Shown piece after piece: positions 25,001-37,078 of a stretch of DNA of 64,000 nt. The notes below the pieces were generated by a model, which had not been told where the DNA came from, did not search any database, and saw only the letters and a list, made by a program, of their open reading frames with translations. Each line of letters begins with the position of its first letter. Position 1 is the first letter of the stretch. This DNA comes from Lactifluus volemus (Eukaryota; Basidiomycota; Agaricomycetes; Russulales; Russulaceae), in contig WTXI01000018.1 of NCBI GenBank assembly GCA_022376515.1, positions 248,001 to 312,000 on the forward strand, read 5' to 3'. The translations under genes and the position numbers were made by a program.

Positions 25001-28000
25001 CTATTCAGATGAGCTATGAACATATACTGTAGCCCAATTTGATCCATGAACAAAATTTGAAAAGTCAAGCTGCGTATAATGTCTGCCTGCGATCCAGACA
25101 GTGCTAGACCTCTGAATATACGGCCGGTGAATCTGAGGCGCCCATAAGAAAAGCTCCCCCTCTTCCCCGCACATCCAACCATCACTATTCACCAAAACCC
25201 TGTCCATAAAATAGATTTTCTCGATATTCTCTGCTCTTCCTTTCACACGAATCGTAAGCATTTGCGACACCGAGGTGATGGGCTGCCTGTCCGATGAAGA
25301 TGAGGATGGAACAGATAAACCAGATTCAGCAGGTTCAGTAGACGAGCCAGCTCCCAACTTGCACTCCCATGTCGTAACATCCCACATCCGAATGGTCTGG
25401 TCATTTGAAGCTGAAGTGAGGCGCTTCCCATCTGGTGAAAATGCAACATAGTTGACCCCGCCACTGTGTCCAGTAGATGGGCCTGCTATGACCTCTCCTG
25501 TCGCGGCATTCCACAAAGAAATCGTGTCATCGAATGAGGCTGAGGCAATGCGCTGACCGTCTGGTGAGAATGCAACAGAACTGACCGCATTGGTGTTTCC
25601 AGTGAACGGGCCCATTACAAGCGCTCTTGTTGTGGCATCCCACACGCGAATTGTGCGATCTTCCGAGGCAGAGGCGATGCGCTGCCCATCTGGTGAGAAT
25701 GCAACAGACATGACTGGACCGGTGTGACCAGTAAACGGGCCCGCTACGACATCCCCTGTTGTGGCATCCCACACGCAGATCGTGTGATCTCGCGAGGCAG
25801 AGGCGATGCGTTGTCCATTCGGCGAGAATGCAACAGACCTGACCCAATTGGTGTGCCCAGTAAATGGACCCACTATGACCTCTCCAGTTGCAGCGTCCCA
25901 CACGCGAATTGTGCAATCTCTTGAGGACGAGGCGATGTGCTGTCCGTTTGGTGAGAATGCAACAGATCTCACACAATCGGTGTGCCCAATAAATGGGCCC
26001 GCCACAACCTCTCCTGTTGCGGCATTCCACACACAAATCGTGTGGTCATCCGAGGAAGATGCGATACGCTGCGCGTCTGGCGAGAATGCAACAGCGAAGA
26101 CGAGGCCAGTGTGTCCAGTAAATGGGTCCGCTACAATCTCTCCTGTCGTGGCATCCCAAACGCAAATCTTGCAATCTGCAGAAGCCGAGGCGATCCTCTG
26201 CCCGTCGGGCGAGAATGCAACAGAATAGACCGGACCTGTGTGTCCAGTAAAGTGGCCCGCTGCAACCTCCCCTGCTGCAGCACGCCACACGCAAATCTTG
26301 TGATCCTCGGAGGCCGATGCGATGCGCTGGCCGTCTGGTGAGAATGCAACAGAAAAGACCGAAAAGGTGTGTTTTTTAAACGGGCCCGCTGCAACCTCTC
26401 CTGTGGCAGCATCCCACACGAGAATCGTGCTATCTTTTGATGCTGAGGCGATACGCAGCCCGTCCGGCGAGAAAGCAACAGAGTAGACAGCTTCGACGTG
26501 TCCAATGAATGGATTCACTACGACCTCTCCTGTTGCGACATCCCACACGCGAATCGTACAATCCTCTGAGGCCGATGCGATGCGCCGCCCGTCCGGTGAG
26601 AATGAAACAGAGCAGACGAAATTGGTGTGTCCAATAAATGGGCCTGCTACGACCTCTCCCGTTGCGGCATTCCACATGCGAATTGTGCGGTCTCGCGAAG
26701 CCGAGGCAATGCATTGCCCATCTGGTGAAAATACAACGGAGTTGACCCAATCGGTGTGTCCAATAAATGGGCCTACTACAGCCTCTCCTGTTGCAGCGTC
26801 CCATACACGAATCGTGTGATCATCGGAGGCCGAGGCGATGCGGTGGCCGTCCGGAGAGAATGCGACAGAGAGAACCGAAGCAGTGTGTCCAGTAATTGGG
26901 CCAACTACGACCTCCCCCGTTGTGGCATCCCAAACCCGAATCGTGGAATCTAATGACGCAGAGGCGATCCACTGCCCGTCTGGTGAGAATACAACACACA
27001 TGACTGGACCGGTGTGACCAGTAAACGGGCCTGCTACGACATCCCCTGTTGTGGCATCCCACACGCAGATCGTGTGATCTCGCGAGGCAGAGGCGATGCG
27101 TTGTCCATCCGGCGAGAACGCAACACAGTATACTGTTCTTCGATGTGCTGTAATCACCATTTCCAATGCTGGCCAATGAGACAACTGCCCGCGTTCCAGG
27201 GACAATGTGTAAGGATATAGGTGAATGAAATGCTTGAAGATGTGGGAAGAGGATGGCGCGAAGGGTAAAGCAGAGATATAGATATGTGGTGCACTCCTTG
27301 CTATCGCCATCCCAAAATAACGCACAAAAGTGGATGCATCATTCACTAATGCCACCACATTTCCCACCTCCGTTCCGGAAGGCTGTTGCCACTTCACCTA
27401 ATAGTCACTATATGTCATATTCGATTATAGTGTGTACCCACCTTCTGCTGATCGAAGTGTAACCACGTCGTCAGAGATGACAATGCTCGCGAGGCAAAGC
27501 CCACACTGCTCTTGACGCTAAGCACCTCCAGCCAAAACAAAAACTTTGTCTCCAAAAGGCATCGAAGTTTCGTGAAGAGGTCTTGTTCGAAATCGAAATG
27601 TTTTAAATGATTGTCCCAGAAAAGGCAGGAATACGATAGAGCATCGGAAATGAATTTGGAAATTCGAGATTCCAGGTCTGGCACATCGCTGTTGGCGAAA
27701 TAAGACGACTCGAGCTCGCAGATGTTGAACTTGAGATCATCCAGCATCAATCCAAGACAGGCATGTGCTAATTGACGGTGGGCTTCTCCAAGGTCCACAT
27801 AAAACGCGACACTCTTCTTATTCGTCAAAAAGTCCCGGAATGAGGTATGAAGAGGAACGATTGGACGCGTTTCATCGGTTGAAGTCACGTTACTCAGAAG
27901 CGAACCGAGGTGGCGGAGCATCTCGAGAATCGGTTCAGAATCTTCCGCGTCATCGATCGGAGCATACCGTCGCAGGGTAATCAAGGAACGAAGGGAGAGG

Positions 28001-30476
28001 GGCTTGACCGCAGCAAAAAGCTGTCCCATCACGGATCGAAATAAGATCTGTGCTTCATGCGGTTTGAAGTAACCTTCCAGAACTTCTTCGTATAGCTTGT
28101 CCAACGGATCTTGTCCACCGAGATCTCGAGAGTGTCCCAGCAGGCGCTGAATGCACTTTTTCTTGCTAAACCCAAACATGGCAGGAGGGGTATTTATGAA
28201 TCCGCATGCGACGGCTGCCCACTGAAACAAGCCCTCTGCCGCTTTTGCTAGTTTCATCCCATGGTCCTTGAAAATCCCATGAGGGAGCTCGCTTTCAATA
28301 TACAGGCAAATATCTTGTTCCGTCTTGGCAGCCAGTGTGGGATCATCCATGTAGAGGGTGTCGACAGATAATGCTTTGGCGAACGCAGCTTCGATGCCAC
28401 CCTCCCGCCTCGATGTGACCAGGATGCGAAACTTCGGAGGGAGCTCGAAGAGATGTTGAGATAGAAATACGTGTAGTCCATTTTTACCGATTGCGTCACC
28501 ACTTTCGTCCAACGCATCGATAACGATAAGAATTGGGTCACGAACTTCGAGATTCTTGAGCGGTTCAAGGAGGAGGGATTCGAAGAGTGTATGATAGTCT
28601 CTGGTACCACAAAGAGACGAGTTATTTTTCACGACCCTGCCGAGGGCTAGCTTGAAAGCAGGATTGCGATCGGAAAGATCTCGAGCAATCGTCGTGAAGA
28701 GCTGGTAAGCTTCGTCTTTGGACTGTTCCTTTCGGAGAAAGGCGAAGTATGAGCCGAGAGACTTGTTCTCGAATCGACGTGCGATTTCGAGTGCAATCGA
28801 TGACTTTCCTGTCCCTGCTTGGCCGAGGAGAAGGAGCCCACGGTCGGATTCTGGATTCTCGACCCACTTGATGATATAATCCAAGAAGTCTTCGCGTGTT
28901 CCAGGAAGACAGCGCTTCTTATCACCGTGTCGCCAGCCTCCTTTATAGGGTAATTCTCTTATTATTACCACCAATTCTGTGAGCCCCTTCTCAGATCGAC
29001 GACCTGATGATGTTATAAGGACCAGATTTACACACCGGCTTCTGAAATCTGGGTTGACATTGCCGCTAGCTGTGGAGTCACTCAATGGGTTGAATAATTC
29101 GGACTTGTCTGCAATAGTATTACTCACGTCATCCTGTACTTTACTCACTCCGTGCTGTATTTTGCTCACATCGTGCTGCATCCCAAGCACAGCAACCTCG
29201 GTGGTGACAGCAGCAAGCGCGAGGAAATCGTCTCGCAATCGGATCAGGGTCGTGCGGTACTGTTCAACTTCCCCATCAACTTGACCAAATACATTCTTCA
29301 GAGTCCGCGTGCCTGCCAATCACATGTCTATCCTAGTCACCAACTAGAGAGGTCAAGACGACCTACCAACTCGCACATGCTTCGCATACAATTCAATAAA
29401 TTTCCCAATCTCGGAGACGCACTGGAGCATCTCCTCGAGGATTCTTGCTTGCCTAGACTCCGGTTTCATCCTCCTCAAAGCATCGGCATCTTTCGTAAAT
29501 TCAAACGCGACACGTATCGCTTCAAATAGTGCTCGGACGTTGTCATCGCGCTCAACCTGCTGTAGCAAGGTCTTCCACCGAGGTGAATACAGAGTGAATC
29601 TTCCATAAGGAAAGAAGACGTACCTGGGGAATCTTTGAAAGCAGACTCCATGCTAGGTTTGCGTAGGGTTGCAACTTAGGGACCGAAGTTAGCTTTCGTA
29701 TGGGTAGGCAATAATATATGGGCATACTGCTGCGATGGCACTGACAGCATCCATCACCCGCTTGATAACATCGACAGCACTGCTCCATGACTCCATCGTA
29801 TTGATAGCGTCCTCGGCGCGACTGAGAGCAGCACTTGACATCTCCGTCTGGTTGTCGAGAGCAGGGATGTCTTGATCAGCTGTTGCGGAGTTGGCGGTGT
29901 TAAGTGCTGCAGTAAGCGAAGAACTAGCGTTTGTTGTTGATACGGTGATTGTTAAGAGCGTGGCCGACTCAGTTTGACGTCCAGCATGTCCGTCATCACC
30001 GCTCAGAATAATATCAAGTTCTATATGTAGGATGATCAGCCAGGTGGAAAATGAATTCTAAGAAAAAGACGAACCACGCTGGGATTCACATGGGATCTCC
30101 TTCCTTCCAATAAGGATGTCTTTATGTATTGAGCTTTTCGCATAAAGAGAGACTGTGACGCTGGAGAGTGGCTGTATAGAACTGCAAGAGGCTCAGCTGT
30201 AAATTAAAATGAAATCGTGACGGTTCTCACAAGGCTTCGATGTCCTCGTTCCACTCCACCCGTTGCCCGACACTCCGCACAGATCGCGTTTGCCAAGTCC
30301 TCGACCGATCAGTCACAGTAACATAAAACTGTCGTTTTCTCCCCAGGGGGGACTTGATACGAGGGAGGTCGTTCGCCTTGAGGACTGACATGGAAAAAAA
30401 AAAATTTAGTATTTATCTGAGCAGCGTCACAAAGATACGTACTGGTGACCTGGATCTGAAGCATGCCCGGTTGCAT
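25001..30476 (-). CDS. STAND/NLR protein 2: C2 - NACHT - WD40 (paralogue of NLR 1)
   Basis: Same eight-exon plan as its neighbour, from an ATG at 30476 to a stop at 25001, about 1696 residues. The NACHT exon is 29312-27442 and the WD40 exon 27397-25001. The P-loop GQAGTGKSS and Walker B are intact. It has three heptads before the NACHT where NLR 1 has four, which accounts for the 21-nt shorter exon. There are 14 WD40 repeats, with blade differences concentrated in repeats 4 and 7-13. The junction of repeats 11-12 is almost a copy of repeats 1-2. The conserved C-terminal tail is present. No stop or frameshift is seen, so the gene is read as functional. It may recognise a different ligand from NLR 1. 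Confidence 0.87.
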
Positions 30477-31115
30477 TTCGCTGACCTGAACGCTGTTCAA
30501 GGACAGTTATGTGAGAAAGTGCTGTATCGAAACGCGAGTGACATATGCACCCTGTCCCGGAGTTCTGAGGATCTGGGCTGTAGCGATGGTCAAGATCGGG
30601 GGACATCGGGAGGTGAAAGAGTTTGACATACGAATCTTGGCGTGTTCCTGTGCGAGAACTGGCGAAAGATGGTGTTGCGATTCTTTGTAGAGGAAGAGTT
30701 AAGAGGTTGAGGCAACGAAGCGCCGAGGAGACAGAAGAGGGTTTGCGCGCTGTGGCGCTTACAGTAACAGTGTCAGCGCCTGTTGTTCATAAGTTCACAC
30801 GTCGTTGTCTCTTCACAGTGACAGGCTGGGGCCACACCTCCGGAGTCCGCTTGTAGACTGTTACAGCCAAGCAAGATTTGCTGCGTAGACTTTTTTTTTC
30901 GTTTTCCGTATTTATGAGTTTCAAATTACACTTATTATTTTTTTGTTTGAATCACCGAAAAGTTATAAGATAATTCGTTGACAGACTGCTAAGGACACGT
31001 ACCTGTTCTCTCCATAGAAGTCCTCATAGAAGATGACGATTGGCTTATTATTAATAATAAAGTGCGGCCGGAAAGCGGAATGACACGTTCCGGAGGCAAT
31101 TCCGGAGTTTTCGCG
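30477..31115. promoter_or_regulatory. Upstream region of NLR 2 and spacer to cutC
   Basis: 30477 to about 30840 mirrors the region upstream of NLR 1. Similarity ends near 30860. The rest is AT-rich, unannotated sequence up to the cutC start. Confidence 0.45.
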
Positions 31116-32273
31116 ATGCCACCGCAAGTTGTAATAGAAGTTTGTGTGGATTCGGTTCAATCCGCACTCAGGTTCGCACTTATATCCTGAGCTCACCATT
31201 CTGGAAACCTTAACTTTCGGAATGATGTCTTTTTTTTACTCTCCAGTGCCGCGCGCGGTGGGGCAAACAGGCTCGAGGTATGCGGTAATCTCGGCATTGG
31301 AGGAGGCACAACGCCCTCCCCTGGCCTCGTCCTGGCGATTCAGAAAGCGGTCCCTCATCTACCAATCATGGTTGGTCCTTTATTGATACAGGCTACATCC
31401 GAACATCGCAATATTCTACTTTCTTTATCTGACTGATCAAAAGACTATGATCCGGCCCCGCACCGGAGACTTCTTCTACTCAAACGAAGAGATAGACGTT
31501 ATGCTGCGAGACATTGGATTCTTCAAAAGTGTCGGCATCGCAGGTGTCGTATTCGGTGTCCTTAATCCAGACGGGACTGTTGATGTCCCTCGCACTCGGA
31601 TGTGCGTCGTAATATTGTATTTCGATATAGTCCCTGAGAGTTAGTATAGGCTCGTGGAGGCTGCTCTTCCCATGCAAGGTTTGATACGTTTGCGAAGGTG
31701 TCATACAAACCAGAATTTAGAAGTGCCATAGTCTGTTTTCATAGAGCATTTGACATGACAACGTCTGCAATCGAAGGTACGTCGAAACGATCTCAGTAGT
31801 AGATACTCCGTATCGATGATACCTTTTTGTTTCCGTAGCGTTCGATCAGATACGCACGATACAAGGGGTGACCCGAATCCTAACTAGGTGGGATATCATT
31901 CCTCCATTCCGGTGCTTTCTTCTGATTGTGGATCCCTTCTGGAAGTGGGCAAAGCCAATCGGTCCTGGCCGGTTTACCCGTCCTCGAAGAGTTGCTTCAT
32001 CGGTCACAGAGCACAGGGGGACCAACTATTCTTCCGGGTGCAGGCATCAATCCCGGAAGCATTCACCAAGTTTTGGACCGTTTACTGCCATGTGGGCTGA
32101 AGGAGGTTCATCTGAGTGGTGGGAGGTGGATTGAAGGTGGAATGATTCACCGGCCTGAGGACATGGGAATGGGGGCGAGTGCCGAAGGCCAGTGGGGGAT
32201 TTGGCAGACGGATGAAAATGTCATACGAGAGGTGAGGCGGATGACAGATTGGCAGATGGCAGATGGCAAATGA
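31116..32273 (+). CDS. CutC copper-homeostasis family protein
   Basis: Seven exons (31116-31171, 31247-31370, 31444-31601, 31650-31678, 31732-31776, 31839-31887, 31946-32273) join in phase to 262 residues. The order of motifs is that of CutC, a TIM-barrel protein: IEVCVDSVQSAL, GGANRLEVCGNLGIGGGTTP, MIRPRTGDF, AGVVFGVLNPDG, CFHRAFDMT, RILTSG, LPGAGINPGSI and HLSGG. The fungal C-terminus MGMG...GIWQTDENVIREVRR is also present. CutC is linked to copper tolerance, though its biochemical activity is debated. Several donors are non-ideal (GTTCGC, GTTGGT), but each splice restores the family sequence. Two decayed copies of its 3' part lie at 37.4-37.9 and 40.7-41.1 kb. Confidence 0.88.
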
Positions 32274-32530
32274 GCCCGGTATCGGTGAGCTCGGGCAGGG
32301 GTTCATGGCGTCGTTGATGCCGTGATAATTACCCAGTAGGCCATTCCCCATTTCCAGCTCTCGGTTGTGTCCGAGCTCTCATCGCTGCTGTGGTTAAAAC
32401 AATCGAATTTGAAGTTCGCGTCCATCTTGTCCTTCTCTTTTTTTTTTTTCTCGTTTTATTCAGTGGTGACTTTCTTGTATTCAATTCAAATTCAAATTCA
32501 ATTGGCCCTCTTCAAGTTTATCACCTTCTC
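32274..32530 (+). promoter_or_regulatory. Upstream region of desaturase copy A
   Basis: A T-rich run and a ttttattcagtgg element (about 32455-32467) lie before the ATG. Similar sequence stands at the same place before the copies starting at 44532 and 50684, with a weaker match before 40287. This suggests the promoter was duplicated with the gene. Confidence 0.45.
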
Positions 32531-34466
32531 ATGACCTCCAGTCTTCCACCAAAACGGCCTGCTATTTGGTGGGAGAATACTATCTTTTTTTGCAGTACAC
32601 ACCTTGCTGCGGCCTATGGTGTCTACCGTCGTCCACCAGCTACCGTGCCTATGCCCATTCTCGCCGCAACCGTTGCGCTTTGGCAACTGTCATCGTTTGG
32701 GTGCGCATAGTCTTATCTCACATCCTAAACGCCGCATGATTCCATGGAGAACCCTGATATAGGGTTACTATTGGATACCACCGCCTATTTTCTCATCGCT
32801 CTTTCAGTGCGTCGGTTGGTGTACGGATCGTCCTCGCAGTAGTTGGAGCAAGCGCTTTTCAGGGTTCAATAAAGGTACTGTACATACCTATTTACGTGCC
32901 ATGTTGACTAACTTTTTAGCAGTGGTGGTATGTAAAACATCCTCAGAGTCGAACACACTCGAAGAATATAAAGCATTGATGCTATCCACTAGGTGTCTCA
33001 GACACCGACTTCACCACGTGAGCTAACACTTCCCTTCAGTGTCCCATTAGCTGACGATCTCTTCTGTTCTAGAGATTCACCGATGACGAAGAGAATGATC
33101 CGTACGTTCCCTCTCAATTCCCTTATCATCACCCACGGTTACTAGTTTAGATGTATTACCCCAGGTACAGCGCGACTCGTGGGCTCTTGTTTAGTCACGT
33201 TGGATGGATCTTTTTCAAGCCTAAGTACCCAAAACTTCACCTGATTGAGCGTGAGGATCTCGAAGAGGACCCAGGTGAGTCGACGCGTCGCGACCCCTGC
33301 GTCTCGGGTTAAGTCAGCTGACCGTGTCCCATGCTTAGTCGTGCGCCTCCAGCATCAATACTTTGGTGAGTCAGTTATGCAAACGCACGTTGGTGTCCTA
33401 ACACCGGATGTATAGTTCCAATCGCCATTACACTTGGTATCATCCTTCCCACCATATTGGGTACCATATACGGTGATACGATTGGAGGATTCATCTATGC
33501 GGCCCTTGTTGGGCGACTTCTCAGTGCGTATTGACATTTTGCGTTGCAAGTAACAAAAATGACTTGGGGCTTAGTCTGGCACTCGACATTTCTTGTCAAC
33601 TCGTGGGATTTCGTGTTGCTCTCACCGCATACTAAATGCTCAAGTAAAAGTGCTGTCATAGACTTGCTCATTGGGACGGCTTACAACCATATTCAGACGA
33701 AAATACATCACGCACCAACTTGGTATGTCATTATGTCAAATCTAGTTGGATCCTTCTGACGTATTTGCAGCTACTCGCGCTATTTACGGCCGGTGAGGGC
33801 AACCATAACTTCGTACGTGCCCTCGATCGTCGTCATACTGTAATTCCTGTGCTGATCGTTTCTTAGCATGTACGTTAGGCAAAGCCGATGCATTCCCATT
33901 ATTCAATCGAGCGATGTTGCAGCACTCGTTTCCGCACGATTATCGTTGTGGTCCTGCAAAGTCTGACTGGGATCCTTCGAAATGGGTTATCCTCGCACTC
34001 GCGAAGCTTGGCGTCGTGTGGGGACTGCGATCTGCCAGCGCAGAGGACATCGCAGCAGCACGTGCTTACATGCTAGCGCACGGGCGCGACCAAGGGCGCG
34101 ACTGCCATGGCCACGAGAATGCAATCGATGAGGAGGGGTGGGTGGGTCCAACGTGGACTGAAGTAGAATTGGAGGCATATGTGAAAGAAAGCGACGCCTG
34201 CATTGTTTTGATAGATAAATACGCTGTTGACGTGACAAGGTATATTGATATCCATGTACGTTTTTCTCTATTTCCTCACTTCTGGAATTTACTGACTATT
34301 GTAGCCTGGCGGTGCGAGGCTCCTGCGTAACTACACTTTCCCTATCAACCCCGGCAAGAGTGACAAGTGGAAGGAGGCGGACCGGGCGTTCAATGGAGGC
34401 ATGAACAACCACTCTCAGGCGGCAAGGAGGCGCATGAAACAACTTCGCGTAGCGAGGGTACTGTAA
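32531..34466 (+). CDS. Delta-9 acyl-CoA desaturase with C-terminal cytochrome b5 (copy A)
   Basis: Fourteen exons: 32531-32700, 32763-32874, 32923-32927, 32993-33017, 33073-33101, 33165-33274, 33339-33365, 33416-33523, 33575-33602, 33662-33722, 33771-33812, 33867-33869, 33923-34255 and 34305-34466. They join in phase to 404 residues. The three iron-binding His boxes are present: HRLFSH, HRLHH, and HNFHH. The last is built across a 3-nt exon. The C-terminal 110 residues are a cytochrome b5 domain with HPGG, split by the last intron, and AFNGGMNNH. The enzyme should insert the first double bond into stearoyl- or palmitoyl-CoA at the ER, drawing electrons through its own b5 domain. It is shorter than yeast OLE1 because the linker is short. 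It lies just downstream of cutC in the same direction. Confidence 0.88.
33867..33869 (+). other. Three-nucleotide microexon (CAT) in desaturase A
   Basis: CAT sits between ...TTTCTTAG and GTACGT, with normal-length introns on both sides. It supplies the first histidine of the HH pair in the third His box. Without it the box would lack one histidine. Equivalent CAT exons are at 45855-45857 and 52021-52023 (plus) and 38949-38951 (minus). Confidence 0.7.
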
Positions 34467-34636
34467 GAAGTTGTATTATGTAAGTTGGATCCTCACGTGA
34501 TCGTATTCGAATTTACAATTCACGCTCAGCCTACTAGCCATCCAGCTGTTTCCATAATTTGACGTTATTGACGATTGCTATAGGCATGCCGATTGTCATG
34601 TGGACTTTGATAAAGCAGGATGATGTGCGGGGCGTG

Positions 34637-35118
34637 CTAACTACCTCTGGTACCCCCTGTAACGATGTTGTGACAAAGCTGTAAACCTTTCGTATTGTTG
34701 TGAATAACATCTTCTGCCAGTGCTTTAATGGAGACAGAGAATGCGGAACAGTGCGTAAAGGGTAACACAGGGTGCAGCTCACAGCCCTTACGGGGACAAC
34801 AGAAGCGGGTCATCAGCGTTCGGGTGTGTGCTCGGAGAATCCAATGTATGCCTTTGTTCGAGAGCGGGCAATCATTTTTGTAGGCTGCCTTAGCTTGATC
34901 TTCGGCTTGATAATAGAGCTTTGTGGAAAGCGACAGCAACGCGATTATTGAGTTGGGTTCAGGCAAAGATGACGTGGTCTCGATGGCACGCTTTGCCTCC
35001 ACCCCACAGCGTAGTTTGAAGGGAGGACTGATACCCGCAGGTGTGAATTTTCCTATCCCTATGTCTGGAACTTCCGAGCGTCGTTCTCTGTCATCTTCTG
35101 GCTTCCACTTCAGTGGGT
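34637..35118 (-). CDS. Hypothetical coding region, unrecognised
   Basis: A frame stays open for about 160 codons on the minus strand. It is preceded by more open sequence and has a possible cysteine cluster (CCPRKGCELHPVLPFTHC). It ends at a stop at 34637. No start codon or splice plan is convincing and no family is recognised. It could be part of a larger spliced gene or a relic. Confidence 0.3.
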
Positions 35119-35483
35119 AGATGGTAAAACGAGGAGGGGGGGTTGTGGAAGACGATCATGTTGACAAAAACGGCATACACAATGTAGCTTTCTGACCGAG
35201 CTTCTTCTTGTGCTTACATTGTCGCTCAAGAAATAACATTCGGCATCTGTGAAATAACAGGGCCTCTAAGACATAGGTGTTACTGCCACCCAACGTTGAA
35301 TGCATCAGAAATCTGTTCATACATACCAGTACCAGCTGCACCTCAATCAAATCAGCCTGGTAAGTGGAAGTCCGCACGGACACGCGCTTTACTTGCGTCT
35401 TTCAAACTCCGCCTGTGGGAAAATGAACTGTAGCGAGTCTACCCCACCCCTTTGACCACTCCTGAGAGGAGAACTAGGTCTAA

Positions 35484-35810
35484 TTGAACATGCAGAATAT
35501 GTCCCAAAAATTCCTGAAAGGGTTCAAGGTTGACCGCGGAAAGCTCGAGAAACTTGGTTACTACCCTACAAACGAAGATCCACAAAACACGAGATATTAT
35601 AAACGGATCATCGACCTCCTTCCGCGGACGTCGTACAAGTACATCGGTGCTGGGTTTGAAGAGGATGGAGATATGTGCCTGGTAGTTGTCATGGCAGATG
35701 GGTCGGACAAGGAGGAGTTACAGAAGATGGACATGCCATTCTGTGAAAAGATGCTTGCTCAGGCTGCAAAAAGCGTCTTGACTTTGGGGGTTTGGCCCAG
35801 TTGGGATTGA
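35484..35810 (+). CDS. Small hypothetical protein
   Basis: An uninterrupted 108-codon frame with a good ATG context after the intergenic stretch. Its composition is protein-like: a basic N-terminus, KYIGAGFEEDGDMCLVVVMADGSD and a helical C-terminus. I do not recognise a family. No intron is needed. Confidence 0.45.
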   Translation: MNMQNMSQKFLKGFKVDRGKLEKLGYYPTNEDPQNTRYYKRIIDLLPRTSYKYIGAGFEEDGDMCLVVVMADGSDKEELQKMDMPFCEKMLAQAAKSVLTLGVWPSWD

Positions 35811-36599
35811 ACAGGCTAGATATCGGAGGTGAGTACGACTATGGTTCAGTTTAGATTTGTCTCTTCTCATCATCTCCGCCTTTCGTTAGAGGCCCTCAAC
35901 TCTTTACCGTATCCTTTGCGGATGTCACGCAATCTTTGTACTTCATCTATGCCACACAGCACCTGCGAAGAGAGGGCACAACCCCACCCCTGCCAACCTC
36001 CCCCCTCGCCTGCGAGCCACTTCTCGTAGGGTGGATCGCGACTGCGTACACTCGACGGCACCAGGACCTAGAAAGTGAGGAATAGCCGATTTCGGCCGTA
36101 ATTCCTATGGTTACATGCGCGGCGGGCTGCAAGAATTCTGAGCTGCCCTTTGGATTCCTTGACCGTGGTACGTTGCGGCATGGATTGAGTACTTCATATT
36201 CATGGGCCCCATTTTTCGTTTGTTCTGTGTGGTAATTCTCACAAAATGGCTCTGCGATACCAGTTTCTATATCACTTTCATTACCGGAATCGATGTCGGC
36301 CCTGCAAGCAATGCGACGTGAAGGCGGAGCAAAACATTTAGTGTGACCGAGTAGTGGGTCCGCCGGTACCAGTTCTAAGAGAAAAGGTCAAGATGGACGG
36401 GAATTTCGAATTCACCTGTTATAACCCCGGCAGCATTTTGTCTTTGGTAGGTTAATGTAACTTGAGATCTTGAGAGCTCGGACACAACTCAGAGCTGGAA
36501 ATGGGCTGGGCTACTGTACCGCAAACCAACTGAATAACGCGGAAGTCCAAGCGGATGTCGGCGCCTATCAGTCTTCGAACTATCATGGCTGTACTGGAT

Positions 36600-36710
36600 T
36601 GGACCGAGACCTCCGTCAATTCGTCCGACGTCCATAATTCGTCAGACATCATTAATTCGCAGACGTTCGTTGATAAGTCAGACACCCGTCAATTCGTCAG
36701 ACATCCCGAC
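36600..36710. repeat. Cluster of aattcgtcagac-type short repeats
   Basis: gtcaattcgtccgacgtcc, aattcgtcagacatc and cgtcaattcgtcagacatc occur within 110 bp beside the NACHT relic. Related, inverted versions are at 40465-40560. This may be the end of an unclassified short element. Confidence 0.5.
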
Positions 36711-36719
36711 GGCTGTCCA

Positions 36720-37078
36720 TCACCGATGTAGAGGGTGCCGACAGGTACCGATTTGGCGAATGCAGCTTCGATGCCATTCTCCGGCCTCGAGGTGACCAAG
36801 ATGCGAAATTTCGGTGGGAGCTCGAAGAGAGAAATATACTATTTCTAGTCCAATTTTTTACTGATTGCGTCGCCATTTTCATCCAATGCATTGATACCGA
36901 TAAGAATTGGGTCACTAACTTTGAGGTTCTTGAGGGATTCGAAGAGTGTACGATAGTCTCGAGTACCACAAAGAGCTGGTAAGCCTCGTCTTTGGACTGT
37001 TCCTTTCGGAGAAAAGCGAAGTAAGAACCGAGACACTTGTCCTCGAATCGACGTGCTACTTCGTGTGCAATCGGAGCC
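36720..37078 (-). pseudogene. NACHT relic related to the NLR genes
   Basis: The minus strand encodes the stretch that follows the P-loop in the NLRs (IAHEVARRFEDKCLGSYFAF). It then jumps to LCGTRDYRTLFE and LKNLKVSDPILIG, with internal deletions and a frame change. The P-loop itself, everything N-terminal and the WD40 part are missing. It is a truncated remnant of a fourth NLR copy, more diverged than the tandem pair. Confidence 0.85.

Larger units (their letters stand above)
18770..30860. repeat. Tandem segmental duplication of an NLR gene (two ~6.1-kb units)
   Basis: Unit 1 (about 18770-24750) and unit 2 (about 24930-30860) are homologous end to end, including promoters, introns and coding exons. 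Offsets are 6156 bp through the WD40 and NACHT exons and 6135-6139 bp further upstream. The orientation is head-to-tail on the minus strand. The NACHT exon is nearly identical between units, so the duplication is fairly recent or homogenised. Confidence 0.92.
34467..36696. other. Sparse 2.2-kb region
   Basis: Apart from the two weak coding candidates annotated within it, I see no recognisable element. From about 36480 the sequence shares short blocks (ctggaaatgggctgggctactgta) with 40420-40450. Confidence 0.4.

Noticed and set aside
18845..27397. Regular ~129-bp repeats, CRISPR-like in spacing
   Set aside because: They encode WD40 blades without spacers and vary by codon; this is a eukaryotic protein repeat.
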